Notes: generated by a model from the letters alone, not told the origin. DNA of 7,467 nucleotides from Butyrivibrio sp. UBA3740 (GCA_002372465.1 DFGW01000063.1:1-7467); one strand, 5' to 3'; numbered from the stretch's first letter, positions 1 to 5,904 are shown. Program-made: numbers and translations.

Positions 1-158
1 GTCTTGGAACCCCTGCAGTTACCACAAGAGGCATGAACACAGAAGATATGGACAGGATTGCTGAAGCTATTGCAATCGTTATCAAGAATAAGGGCGAGAA
101 GAACGATGAAGCCCGCGCCATCATCAAGGAACTTACTGATAAATATCCTCTGGACTGA
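1..158 (+). CDS. glyA: Serine hydroxymethyltransferase, C-terminal end (partial)
   Basis: This is the last 51 codons of a gene that begins before the window, read from base 3 to the TGA at 156-158. The translation opens with LGTPAVTTRGM, a signature of the C-terminal domain of serine hydroxymethyltransferase. That PLP enzyme interconverts serine and glycine while charging tetrahydrofolate with a one-carbon unit in the cytoplasm. The tail after it (EDMDRIAEAIAIVI...ELTDKYPLD) has the helical, charged character and ending expected of bacterial GlyA. The gene is followed by a strong intrinsic terminator, so it is probably transcribed separately from the phosphatase gene downstream. Identification rests on this short end only, but the TPAVTTRG motif is quite specific. 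Confidence 0.88.
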   Translation, partial: LGTPAVTTRGMNTEDMDRIAEAIAIVIKNKGEKNDEARAIIKELTDKYPLD

Positions 159-191
159 TCTGATCATAATTTGAACATTTTTTTATAGAAG

Positions 192-226
192 AAACTGCTA
201 TCTCCGTAAAGGGATAGCAGTTTTTT
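192..226 (+). terminator. Intrinsic terminator of glyA
   Basis: A 13-bp stem pairs 192-204 with 211-223 (one T-G wobble), has a 6-base loop (CGTAAA), and runs into a stretch of six T. It lies 33 bases after the glyA stop. It is a textbook Rho-independent terminator that insulates the phosphatase unit. Confidence 0.93.
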
Positions 227-245
227 AATATATTAAACTTTTCGA

Positions 246-287
246 AACTCTATCGACAAAGCGATAAAATCTTTTTAACATAGAGTT
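246..287 (+). repeat. Nested inverted repeats spanning the candidate promoter
   Basis: AACTCTA (246-252) is the exact reverse complement of TAGAGTT (281-287). Inside it, TATCG (251-255) mirrors CGATA (262-266). The outer arms bracket the proposed -35 and -10 boxes, so they could form an operator or looped control site. With 7-bp and 5-bp arms in AT-rich DNA, chance is possible. Confidence 0.3.
253..281 (+). promoter_or_regulatory. Candidate promoter of the phosphatase/STAS unit
   Basis: TCGACA (253-258, 5/6 match to the sigma-A -35 box) is 17 bp from TAACAT (276-281, 4/6 match to the -10 box). This would start transcription near 288, about 20 bases before the ATG at 308. It is the best-spaced pair between the glyA terminator and the start codon, but the -10 box is weak. 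A different sigma factor could be the real reader. Confidence 0.35.
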
Positions 288-297
288 AACGGAAGTT

Positions 298-303
298 GGA
301 GGG
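298..303 (+). promoter_or_regulatory. Ribosome binding site that fixes the phosphatase start
   Basis: GGAGGG lies 4 bases before ATG 308 and overlaps the upstream in-frame TTG (296-298), which has no Shine-Dalgarno sequence of its own at a workable distance. This supports ATG 308 as the start. Confidence 0.8.
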
Positions 304-307
304 CGAT

Positions 308-2521
308 ATGCCTTTTAAAGAAAACAAGAGAAAAATAAAAAGAGGCGGTCTTCAGGGAAAGATATTCAGGCTCTGCATTATGCTTGTGGTAACAGCCAGC
401 ATAGGCTTTGCAGTGCTTGGATTTATTGTGCTTGCCAGTATTCTTGACAGATCCATAGAATCCGGCAAGCAGGAAACAAGTACTGTATCAGAACTGTCGG
501 AACGCTCTATGATGGAGATTACCAATGAGCAGATGAGCCAGCTTGCCCGTGCCACAGCAAGCTCTACTTACTGGGAAATATGGATCATGCAGCACGATGC
601 CATAACAATAGCCAATCAGGCATGGGATGTTCTGCATAACCTGGACAAATATGAGGAGAGGGATATCCTTCCACCAAGTAAGGAAAACAAAGATGTACTT
701 GCATTGCAGCTGCTTGTGGCTGAAGGTGTAGAGCCCACAGAGGAGGAACTAAGTGTTGCCAGGAAACTGGCCAATCTTGGGCCTATGATGAAGGAAATGA
801 TCAGGGACAATGACTATGTGACCCTAGATCTTCTGATAACGCTTCCGAGCGGTATTACTATAACTGTGGATACCTTTTCGGATATCAAAGTTGATAAGGA
901 TGGAAATCCGATTCCCTTTGACGGCAGGAAACGTCCCTGGTACAAAGGGGCTACAGAGAATCATAATTACTATCTGGCACCACCGGGATTCAGTGATCTT
1001 TTGGACAAAGCAGATCTTGCCTTTGGTGTTCCGCTTTATGATGGCGATGAACTTCTGGCCGTAGTTGAGGGCTCCATATTTATTGAGAGGATTGAGACTG
1101 TTCTCTCCCAAGCACATTACGGTGAAACCGGTTTTTATGCAGTAATAAACCAGGATGGAACGCTCATCTATTCTCCGAGGGAGGATGGAGAGCTTAAGAT
1201 GGATCCCACTTACCGGACTAATATCTATGACGGAAATAACGACAAGCTCAAGGAAATTATGAAAAAGACCTTTAATGATGAGACCGGTTTTGAGGATGTT
1301 GTCCTGGATGGTGAGGATTACTATGTTGTTTACGGCAACGGAGTGACTTCCGAATGGGGCATTTTTATGTTTGTCAGCAGGAAGGAAGTGGAGGCTCCTA
1401 CCAGAGAGCTTCTGGCGTCCATGGAATTGACAAACCGGGAAACACTTCAAGTGTTTGGAAGAATCTTTCGTCAGTCCTCAATCGTCATTATGATCGTAAT
1501 AGTTCTTCTGGTGTTTGGGGCAGCTGTAGCAGCTCTTTTGTTCTCCAGAAGACTTACGGTGCCCATCGACCGCATGACGGACAAGGTCCACAATATTTCC
1601 GGAGACAGCTTTACCTTCGAAATGGATGAGGCCTACAGAACAGGAGATGAGATTGAGGTCCTGGCAGGTACCTTTGAGGAACTATCGGACAGGACGAGGG
1701 ATTACATCAAAGAGATCACAGAGATAACTGCGGAAAAAGAGAGGATTGGAGCGGAGCTGGATGTTGCCCACAGGATACAGGCAGATATGCTTCCCAAGAA
1801 TTTCCCTATATTTCCGGACAGAAAAGAGTTCGACCTTTATGCCAACATGGATCCTGCCAAAGAAGTGGGCGGAGATTTTTATGATATGTTCCTGATCGAT
1901 TCTGATCATCTGTGCATGGTTGTGGGAGATGTTTCAGGAAAAGGTGTTCCGGCAGCTCTTTTCATGGTGATTTCAAAGACAATGATAAAGAACCGTGCCC
2001 AGATGGGAGGAAAACCATCTGAGATCCTTGAGGAGGTTAACAACAGCCTTTCTGAGGGAAATGATGAGATGATGTTTGTCACTGTCTGGCTTGGAATACT
2101 GACAATCTCCACGGGAGAGCTTATAACTGCCAGCGCCGGACATGAATATCCTGTTATCAGGAAAAACAAAGAAGAATATAAGCTCATAGAAACAGAAAAC
2201 GGAATGGTTCTCGGAGCCATGAAGAGGATGAAATATGGTGATGTCACTTTTAACCTTGGCGCGGGCGATTGCTTCTTTATGTATACAGATGGACTTCCCG
2301 AGGCTACAAACAGCAGGGAAAAGCGCTTTGAAAACGGCGGAATGATGAAGGCCATCAACAGGCATAAAGACGAAGAACCTGAGGAACTTCTGAGAACCAT
2401 CCGGGAAGAGGTTGATGATTTTGTAGAGGATGCACCTCAGTTTGATGATCTTACAATGCTGATACTCAGATACAACGGTCCGATCAAGGACATGGATGAT
2501 CCGGCCAATTCAAAAGAGTAA
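308..2521 (+). CDS. Membrane-bound Cache-HAMP-PP2C sensor phosphatase (SpoIIE/RsbU type)
   Basis: This 737-residue signal-transduction phosphatase starts at ATG 308, set by GGAGGG at 298-303. A TTG four codons upstream is in frame but lies on top of this ribosome site. Residue positions below count from ATG 308. Helix 1 (about 20-47) and helix 2 (about 391-412) flank a large extracytoplasmic sensor with the Cache-type signature RKRPWYKGAT (about 207-216). A HAMP linker (about 413-465) and the RsbU-like helix ERIGAELDVAHRIQADMLP (478-496) lead into a PP2C-like SpoIIE domain. Its metal-binding and core motifs are intact: EVGGDFYD (519-526), GDVSGKGVPAALFM (540-553), SAGHEYPV (609-616), YTDGLPEATN (659-668) and FDDLTMLIL (712-720). 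Family members dephosphorylate a Ser/Thr-phosphorylated STAS antagonist, and such a gene follows 11 bases downstream. The external ligand is unknown. Cache domains usually bind small metabolites such as amino acids or carboxylates. Confidence 0.93.
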   Translation: MPFKENKRKIKRGGLQGKIFRLCIMLVVTASIGFAVLGFIVLASILDRSIESGKQETSTVSELSERSMMEITNEQMSQLARATASSTYWEIWIMQHDAITIANQAWDVLHNLDKYEERDILPPSKENKDVLALQLLVAEGVEPTEEELSVARKLANLGPMMKEMIRDNDYVTLDLLITLPSGITITVDTFSDIKVDKDGNPIPFDGRKRPWYKGATENHNYYLAPPGFSDLLDKADLAFGVPLYDGDELLAVVEGSIFIERIETVLSQAHYGETGFYAVINQDGTLIYSPREDGELKMDPTYRTNIYDGNNDKLKEIMKKTFNDETGFEDVVLDGEDYYVVYGNGVTSEWGIFMFVSRKEVEAPTRELLASMELTNRETLQVFGRIFRQSSIVIMIVIVLLVFGAAVAALLFSRRLTVPIDRMTDKVHNISGDSFTFEMDEAYRTGDEIEVLAGTFEELSDRTRDYIKEITEITAEKERIGAELDVAHRIQADMLPKNFPIFPDRKEFDLYANMDPAKEVGGDFYDMFLIDSDHLCMVVGDVSGKGVPAALFMVISKTMIKNRAQMGGKPSEILEEVNNSLSEGNDEMMFVTVWLGILTISTGELITASAGHEYPVIRKNKEEYKLIETENGMVLGAMKRMKYGDVTFNLGAGDCFFMYTDGLPEATNSREKRFENGGMMKAINRHKDEEPEELLRTIREEVDDFVEDAPQFDDLTMLILRYNGPIKDMDDPANSKE

Positions 2522-2532
2522 AGGAGAGGGAA

Positions 2533-2838
2533 ATGGCAGAGATTAAAAAAGAGATTAATGGAACAACAATGAATATTGCACTTGGAGGAATACTTGATAC
2601 TAAATCTGCTCCGCAGCTTCAGGATGCCATTATGGAATCTGTGGCTGATGTGACAGAGATAAACTTTGACTTTGCAAATCTTGAATATCTGACCAGCGCA
2701 GGGCTGCGAGCAATACTGGTGGCTCAGCAGGAGATGGAGGACAAGGACGGAAAGATGACACTTAAAAATGTGTCAAAGGATATCATGGATATCTTTAAGA
2801 TGACAGGATTTCTTTCTATTCTCACAATAATTGATTAA
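2533..2838 (+). CDS. STAS-domain anti-sigma factor antagonist
   Basis: This 101-residue cytoplasmic protein is a single STAS domain of the SpoIIAA/RsbV family and of the usual length. Visible landmarks are the N-terminal strand region (TTMNIALGGILDTKSAPQLQ) and the hallmark loop and helix YLTSAGLRAIL, with the expected phosphorylatable Ser at position 55, followed by a helical end (DIMDIFKMTGF). In this family the unphosphorylated protein binds an RsbW/SpoIIAB-type kinase and frees its sigma factor or other target. Phosphorylation of the Ser turns it off, and a PP2C phosphatase restores it. The start has AAGGAG (2521-2526) overlapping the phosphatase stop codon, with 11 bases between the genes, so the two are co-transcribed and the phosphatase is the likely partner. 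No kinase is encoded nearby. SulP-type STAS domains are excluded because there is no transporter. Confidence 0.92.
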   Translation: MAEIKKEINGTTMNIALGGILDTKSAPQLQDAIMESVADVTEINFDFANLEYLTSAGLRAILVAQQEMEDKDGKMTLKNVSKDIMDIFKMTGFLSILTIID

Positions 2839-2850
2839 TGAAAAGTTTAT

Positions 2851-2879
2851 TTGCCATACCTTATGCTTTTTCGTATAAA
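2851..2879 (+). promoter_or_regulatory. Sigma-A-type promoter of the peptide genes
   Basis: TTGCCA (2851-2856, 5/6) is 17 bp from TATAAA (2874-2879, 5/6). This places the transcription start near 2886, about 28 bases before ATG 2914 and upstream of AAAGGAG at 2898-2904. It begins 12 bases after the STAS stop, and no clear terminator separates the two. The peptides can therefore be made by read-through or independently. Confidence 0.65.
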
Positions 2880-2913
2880 GGAATATAAGAAAAACCGAAA
2901 GGAGATTCCCAAG

Positions 2914-3108
2914 ATGAATGATAAAGATAAGAGCCTTAATGTAAGCTCAGATAAAGAAAAGATACTTGCGAGTAATGAAGAAATGGCCAAAGTGTCCGGC
3001 GGAGCTTCTCCCTTCTTTTTCGACAGCCGAGTAATGGATATTGGTCTTCCTTACTACGATGACCCGGAAAGAAAGAAAAGAGATCAGACTACACGCCCAC
3101 CTATTTAA
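2914..3108 (+). CDS. Double-glycine leader peptide precursor 1
   Basis: A 64-residue peptide that I do not recognise by name. The start is ATG 2914, with AAAGGAG at 2898-2904 nine bases upstream. A longer in-frame reading from TTG 2851 is rejected because that codon lies in the promoter -35 box. Residues 1-30 are charged and helix-prone and end in EEMAKVSGG, which fits the LxxVxGG-type leader recognised by C39 peptidase ABC transporters. Cleavage after Gly30 would release a 34-residue core starting ASPFFFDSRV and ending TTRPPI. The core has an aromatic FFF cluster, YYDD and a basic stretch (ERKKRDQ), but no Cys, so lanthionine or disulfide bridges are excluded. It resembles the next gene only in the leader end. 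A bacteriocin, a secreted signal or an unusual RiPP are all possible. No transporter or modifying enzyme is in the window. Confidence 0.75.
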   Translation: MNDKDKSLNVSSDKEKILASNEEMAKVSGGASPFFFDSRVMDIGLPYYDDPERKKRDQTTRPPI

Positions 3109-3109
3109 G

Positions 3110-3140
3110 AAAATTCTGACAATTTTATTTTTTGATTTTT
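3110..3140 (+). other. Weak AT hairpin with T-rich tail between the peptide genes
   Basis: AAAATT (3110-3115) pairs with AATTTT (3121-3126), followed by a T-rich run to 3140. An all-AT 6-bp stem is a poor terminator. It may lower transcript levels of the second peptide or may be only spacer. Confidence 0.25.
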
Positions 3141-3169
3141 AAGAATATGTAAAGAAGGAGAAATTTTTT

Positions 3170-3403
3170 ATGATCAAGGATGAAAAGAAATTAGAGAAAA
3201 ATCTTCAGGAAAAGGCTGCAAATGCACCTGTTTTAAAGGAAGCTCTTTCAGATGACCAGCTTGGAAGTGTTTCCGGTGGCGGTATATTTGATGAAGGAGG
3301 TATATTAGATGCTGATCCGGAGACTTTTAAGCTGTTTCGTGAACCTGGCGATAATCTAAAAACTGATAGAGGGCCTCGCTCAGGTCCAAAGTTTGGTTTA
3401 TGA
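3170..3403 (+). CDS. Double-glycine leader peptide precursor 2
   Basis: A 77-residue peptide with a strong ribosome site (AAGGAG, 3155-3160, 9 bases before the ATG). The first 37 residues are Lys/Glu-rich and end LSDDQLGSVSGG, a clear double-glycine leader with the usual acidic helix before Val-x-Gly-Gly. Cleavage after Gly37 leaves a core of about 40 residues rich in Gly, Asp and Pro (GIFDEGGILDADPE... ending GPRSGPKFGL). There is no Cys and little hydrophobic helix potential, so a classic pore-forming class II bacteriocin is not obvious. It lies 61 bases after peptide 1 on the same strand, with only a weak AT hairpin between, so the two are probably one transcript. Different cores with similar leaders suggest a pair handled by one exporter, which would be encoded elsewhere. 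The function is unknown. Confidence 0.75.
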   Translation: MIKDEKKLEKNLQEKAANAPVLKEALSDDQLGSVSGGGIFDEGGILDADPETFKLFREPGDNLKTDRGPRSGPKFGL

Positions 3404-3410
3404 ATGATTG

Positions 3411-3435
3411 AATTGTATATAATGAATATACAATT
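3411..3435 (+). other. Perfect 10-bp hairpin after peptide 2
   Basis: AATTGTATAT (3411-3420) and ATATACAATT (3426-3435) are exact reverse complements around a 5-base loop, starting 7 bases after the peptide 2 stop. There is no T tract after it, so it is not a standard terminator. It could stabilise the mRNA 3' end, help Rho-independent pausing, or be a protein-binding palindrome. Confidence 0.45.
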
Positions 3436-3462
3436 TGAATAAATAACAGAAAATTATACAAC

Positions 3463-3530
3463 TTCACGCCCATAATCAAAAAAATCAAATGATTTTTTAA
3501 AAGTGTATTGACAAATTATGTGGGCGTGAA
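3463..3530 (+). repeat. Interrupted inverted repeat whose right arm fills the ncRNA promoter spacer
   Basis: TTCACGCCC (3463-3471) is the exact reverse complement of GGGCGTGAA (3522-3530). The match continues as ATAAT (3472-3476) with ATTAT (3515-3519) after a 2-base insertion on the right. Between them lies a second hairpin, AAAAAATCA (3479-3487) with TGATTTTTT (3490-3498). The right arm sits exactly between the -35 and -10 boxes, so this looks like an operator pair for a looping regulator. Alternatively it is a cruciform or a terminator-like fold for transcripts arriving from the peptide genes. Confidence 0.55.
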
Positions 3531-3536
3531 TATAAT
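3508..3536 (+). promoter_or_regulatory. Perfect consensus sigma-A promoter of the non-coding RNA
   Basis: TTGACA (3508-3513), a spacer of exactly 17 bp (3514-3530) and TATAAT (3531-3536) match the housekeeping promoter consensus at all twelve positions. Transcription should begin near 3541-3544. Such a strong promoter with no ribosome site or open reading frame behind it points to an abundant stable RNA. Confidence 0.88.
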
Positions 3537-3745
3537 AAAACCATCAAGAGATACTTATAAGATATCCAATTACTTCTCCAGTCGGTATATAGAACAAACA
3601 GAGCCGTGGAGAAAGAAAGGCAGGTACACTCCAAAGGGATAGGTAATTAAAATATTCAGGGAAAGGATGGTACGGACCACCAGCATACTAAGTTTAAGAT
3701 TTATAAAGAAAAAGTAATAAAGAAGTAAAAGAAGTACAAAAGAAA

Positions 3746-3781
3746 AAGATCGAAGAAGATCTAAGAAAAAAGATCTAAGAA
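3746..3781 (+). repeat. AAGATC repeats in the A-rich linker
   Basis: The 12-base unit AAGATCTAAGAA occurs at 3756-3767 and again at 3770-3781, and a related AAGATC starts at 3746. GAAGTA recurs at 3722, 3731, 3779 and 3826. AGATCT is self-complementary, so the copies could pair with each other or between RNA molecules. Simple-sequence drift in a purine-rich linker is the plain explanation. Confidence 0.5.
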
Positions 3782-3997
3782 GTAAAAAGGAAAGTCAGAT
3801 CACAATAACAAGAATCTGACGAAGAGAAGTACGTAACAGAACGACAGCACTTCCGGTACATGATCAAAGTGGTTATGACAATATCAATAACTTGCAACCA
3901 CAGCATCTGAATGCAAAAGGTGAATGGAAAGATGAGGCTGAGAATTGGAGGAAGGTCCCTTGGACGTAATATTAGAATTTGATGAGTACTCGGCATA

Positions 3998-4035
3998 AGG
4001 GCAGAAGCAGGTAACGTGGATGAAGCTTCTGCCCT
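3998..4035 (+). terminator. 11-bp hairpin at the convergent 3' ends of ncRNA and kinase gene
   Basis: AGGGCAGAAGC (3998-4008) pairs perfectly with GCTTCTGCCCT (4025-4035) around a 16-base loop. On the + strand a run of seven T follows at 4047-4053, 12 bases beyond the stem, which is farther than in a normal intrinsic terminator. On the - strand the hairpin overlaps the kinase stop codon (4034-4036) and is followed only by TTATGCC. It is either an atypical terminator for one or both transcripts or the 3' closing helix of the RNA. Confidence 0.5.
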
Positions 4036-5335
4036 AATTGTTTGCATTTTTTTCGATGTTTGCGGGAATGAATATAGTAGCTTTTGTGCCGCCGGCTTCA
4101 CCAGCAGCAATGGTAAGAGTACCGTTGCAGATGGTCCTGAGGCGGTTTTTTACGTTTTCTATGCCTATATGGCTTCTCTGATCGCCTATTGTGGCGCTCT
4201 CATCATATCCAGGTCCGTTGTCCTCCACCACAACATAGTAGCCCCTGGGATTTTTAAAGGTTCTTATCTGAAGGTGCATTGGACTTAGCTCAGGATCCAC
4301 CCCGTGCTTGACTGCGTTCTCAACTATAGGCTGAAGCGTCAGTGGTGGCAGGGAGAATCCATGGACCGTTATGTCGTAGTCCACGAAAAGAAGCTTTTCA
4401 TATCTTACTTTCTCAACTTCAAGATAGGCTTTGGTGTGGGAGAGCTCCTCGTCAAATTCCACAACCCCCTCCACAGCTACTGATGTGAAGTTCTTCCGAA
4501 GATATGTGGTGAAGTTCTCAATGGTGCTCTGGGCCTTAGCAGGGTCAGAGGCGCAAAGATAATATATACTTGTCAGCGTATTAAAGATGAAGTGTGGCCT
4601 CATCTGAAGCGTCATGATGGATACCTGCTGTTTGGCAGTGAGCTCGGTCTCTTTAATGAATCTCTCGGACTGATCCAGCGCCACATACATAAAAAGAATA
4701 AAGCAGCAGATGGTCCTTCCGATGATCATGGCAGGTCCTTTGCCAAAGAACATCTGAATAAGAGTAAAAACAAGAGGAATGACGATACCCCCTAAGAAGG
4801 CGGTAAATTCTTTCTTGGCGAGCCTTTTTCTTTTCCCGATGATGGCGAAAAGATTTGTGATGAGCATCAAAAGTATAGGGGCTAGAAGCACCGGATAGAG
4901 CGGGCCTGTGATATATTCATTGGCGGAGTTTACATAATAGAAGAGGGTGGTGAACTGGGCAAAAGCCAGAATTAAAACAAAAGCACACCAAAGCCCAAAG
5001 ACGATCTGGAAATACAGATCCGAACGGTCCCTGCTTTCCAGATACCTTACCAGAAATGCTGAGAACAAAAGAGATAAGAGCGAGGAAAAGAAATACTGGC
5101 AAAACAGAGCTATCATGGACAGGATCCTTATATTGCTCCCCTGATATAGGAGGGATACCTGTGACAAAAGGTAAAAGACCCCGTAGATTATAAAGACACT
5201 GAAGAACCCTATAAAGAACTTCTTGTAGTGCTCCGAGTCCCTGAAAATGGTAAGGGAAAAAGACAGGCAGACTATGCCCATCACAACTGCACTGGCGGCT
5301 GCTGAGAAATTAAAAATAGTAAACAGGTTTGTCAT
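4034..5335 (-). CDS. LytS-like sensor histidine kinase with seven membrane helices
   Basis: This 433-residue membrane kinase has an N-terminal half of about seven hydrophobic segments (roughly 11-31, 39-59, 72-95, 111-133, 145-166, 181-197 and 203-221), resembling the 7TM sensor regions of some Firmicute kinases. A short linker leads to a LytS-type (His_kinase) dimerisation motif, LQMRPHFIFNTL, with the phosphorylated His near 248. The ATPase domain follows, with the N box LQPIVENAVKHG (Asn340), G1 box EDNGPGYD and G2 region HIGIENVKNRL. The catalytic motifs look intact. Its ATG overlaps the regulator's TGA by 4 bases (ATGA) and has no strong ribosome site, so translation is probably coupled. 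The partner is the receiver protein upstream. The ligand is unknown; polytopic kinases of this style often sense peptides or cell-envelope cues. Confidence 0.92.
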   Translation of the reverse strand: MTNLFTIFNFSAAASAVVMGIVCLSFSLTIFRDSEHYKKFFIGFFSVFIIYGVFYLLSQVSLLYQGSNIRILSMIALFCQYFFSSLLSLLFSAFLVRYLESRDRSDLYFQIVFGLWCAFVLILAFAQFTTLFYYVNSANEYITGPLYPVLLAPILLMLITNLFAIIGKRKRLAKKEFTAFLGGIVIPLVFTLIQMFFGKGPAMIIGRTICCFILFMYVALDQSERFIKETELTAKQQVSIMTLQMRPHFIFNTLTSIYYLCASDPAKAQSTIENFTTYLRKNFTSVAVEGVVEFDEELSHTKAYLEVEKVRYEKLLFVDYDITVHGFSLPPLTLQPIVENAVKHGVDPELSPMHLQIRTFKNPRGYYVVVEDNGPGYDESATIGDQRSHIGIENVKNRLRTICNGTLTIAAGEAGGTKATIFIPANIEKNANN

Positions 5336-5904
5336 GGCTTTAATACTTTCTCTAATATTTTTCTTGCTGAATCTTCCTTAAGGGGCTTAAGGATAAAGGA
5401 TATGGCATCGGTGGACCAAGCGCTCAGGGCATAGTTTGGGAATGCGGTCAGAAAGATCAGCTTGGTATCAGGGCTTATTTCGTGAAGAGTTTCACTGAGC
5501 TTAAGCCCGCTGTTATTGCCTATTTCTATATCAAGAAAAGCCACGGTCACCTTGTTTTGTTTGACATATTCAATGGCATCTGAAATCCTGCTAAAGCCTC
5601 TTATCTCTGCGTTGGGAGCAACGTTAAGTAGCACAGACATGGCACCCTTTAAGGCTATTTCCTCATCATCCACCAGTATTATGATGTCCCTCTCTGCCGG
5701 CGCAGGAGTATTTAAAAGAGCTGACACCTCTGTGCCCAGGCACCTTGCCAGAGTATTAAGGTCATTGAAGGAGGGGGTCCGGTCTCCGCTTTCCCAGTGA
5801 GTTATGGTGGAGCGGTCTACATTTAGCTTATCAGCCAGTTCTCTTTGAGATATTCCTTTCTGTAATCTGAGCTGTTTTAGATTTTCACTTATCGATTTTT
5901 CCAA
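5332..5904 (-). CDS. XRE helix-turn-helix / receiver-domain response regulator
   Basis: This 190-residue regulator has its domains in an unusual order. An XRE/HTH_3 DNA-binding domain comes first (about 5-62: ISENLKQLRLQKGISQRELA, then NVDRSTITHWESGDRTPS). A short linker and a CheY-like receiver (about 73-190) follow, with acidic D79/D80, phosphoacceptor D125 in VAFLDIEIG, T153 in FLTAF and K173 in ILKPL. The receiver resembles those of LytTR-type regulators, but the LytTR output domain is absent and DNA binding has moved to the N terminus. The start must be TTG (5904-5902), because an in-frame stop lies two codons upstream and the HTH begins at once; AAAGG lies nine bases further upstream. 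It is translationally coupled to the kinase. It is transcribed away from the eCIS-like gene, whose promoter region holds likely XRE-style operators. Confidence 0.9.
   Translation of the reverse strand: MEKSISENLKQLRLQKGISQRELADKLNVDRSTITHWESGDRTPSFNDLNTLARCLGTEVSALLNTPAPAERDIIILVDDEEIALKGAMSVLLNVAPNAEIRGFSRISDAIEYVKQNKVTVAFLDIEIGNNSGLKLSETLHEISPDTKLIFLTAFPNYALSAWSTDAISFILKPLKEDSARKILEKVLKP

Larger units (their letters stand above)
3541..4035 (+). ncRNA. Large structured non-coding RNA candidate, possibly ROOL class
   Basis: About 495 bases follow the consensus promoter without a credible protein gene on either strand but with many potential helices. Examples are TTCTCCA 3574-3580 with TGGAGAA 3607-3613 (extended by CGG/CCG), AATTAC 3568-3573 with GTAATT 3643-3648, GTCAGAT 3794-3800 with ATCTGAC 3814-3820, GTGGTT 3869-3874 with AACCAC 3896-3901, GCAT 3903-3906 with ATGC 3911-3914, and the closing 11-bp hairpin 3998-4035. 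A possible long-range helix joins 3630-3639 to 3956-3964. A purine-rich, A-dominated and apparently unpaired stretch (about 3690-3793) splits the structured halves. Large size, rumen-type host, consensus promoter and an A-rich linker fit ROOL (rumen-originating, ornate, large) RNA as I remember the class. I could not align it, so the class name is a hypothesis. OLE, GOLLD or a new class remain open. Both ends are approximate. Confidence 0.6.

Noticed and set aside
296..307. TTG 296 as the phosphatase start
   Set aside because: The only good ribosome site (298-303) overlaps this codon and is correctly placed for ATG 308.
824..2400. Long minus-strand open frames opposite the phosphatase gene
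   Set aside because: They are shadows of a gene with clear domains throughout. Their translations show no domains and no ribosome sites.
2851..2913. Longer 85-residue form of peptide 1 beginning at 2851
   Set aside because: The extra codons cover a promoter and the ribosome site AAAGGAG. The conserved-looking leader begins at ATG 2914.
3667..3717. Small open frame of 16 codons inside the ncRNA region
   Set aside because: The ribosome-like GGGA lies too close to the ATG, and the peptide has no recognisable features. It lies in a helix-forming part of the RNA.
3960..3998. TTG-started 12-codon frame with GGAGG upstream
   Set aside because: Very short, with a weak start codon. The GGAGG probably belongs to RNA structure. 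It is kept as an outside possibility only.
3541..4035. Group I or group II intron, retron RNA or CRISPR array
   Set aside because: There is no intron-encoded protein or reverse transcriptase, no domain V-like hairpin that I can recognise, and no regularly spaced repeats.
3775..4110. Minus-strand 111-codon frame across the ncRNA 3' half
   Set aside because: No ribosome site, no recognisable domain, and it overlaps the kinase 3' end in another frame. It is a chance frame.
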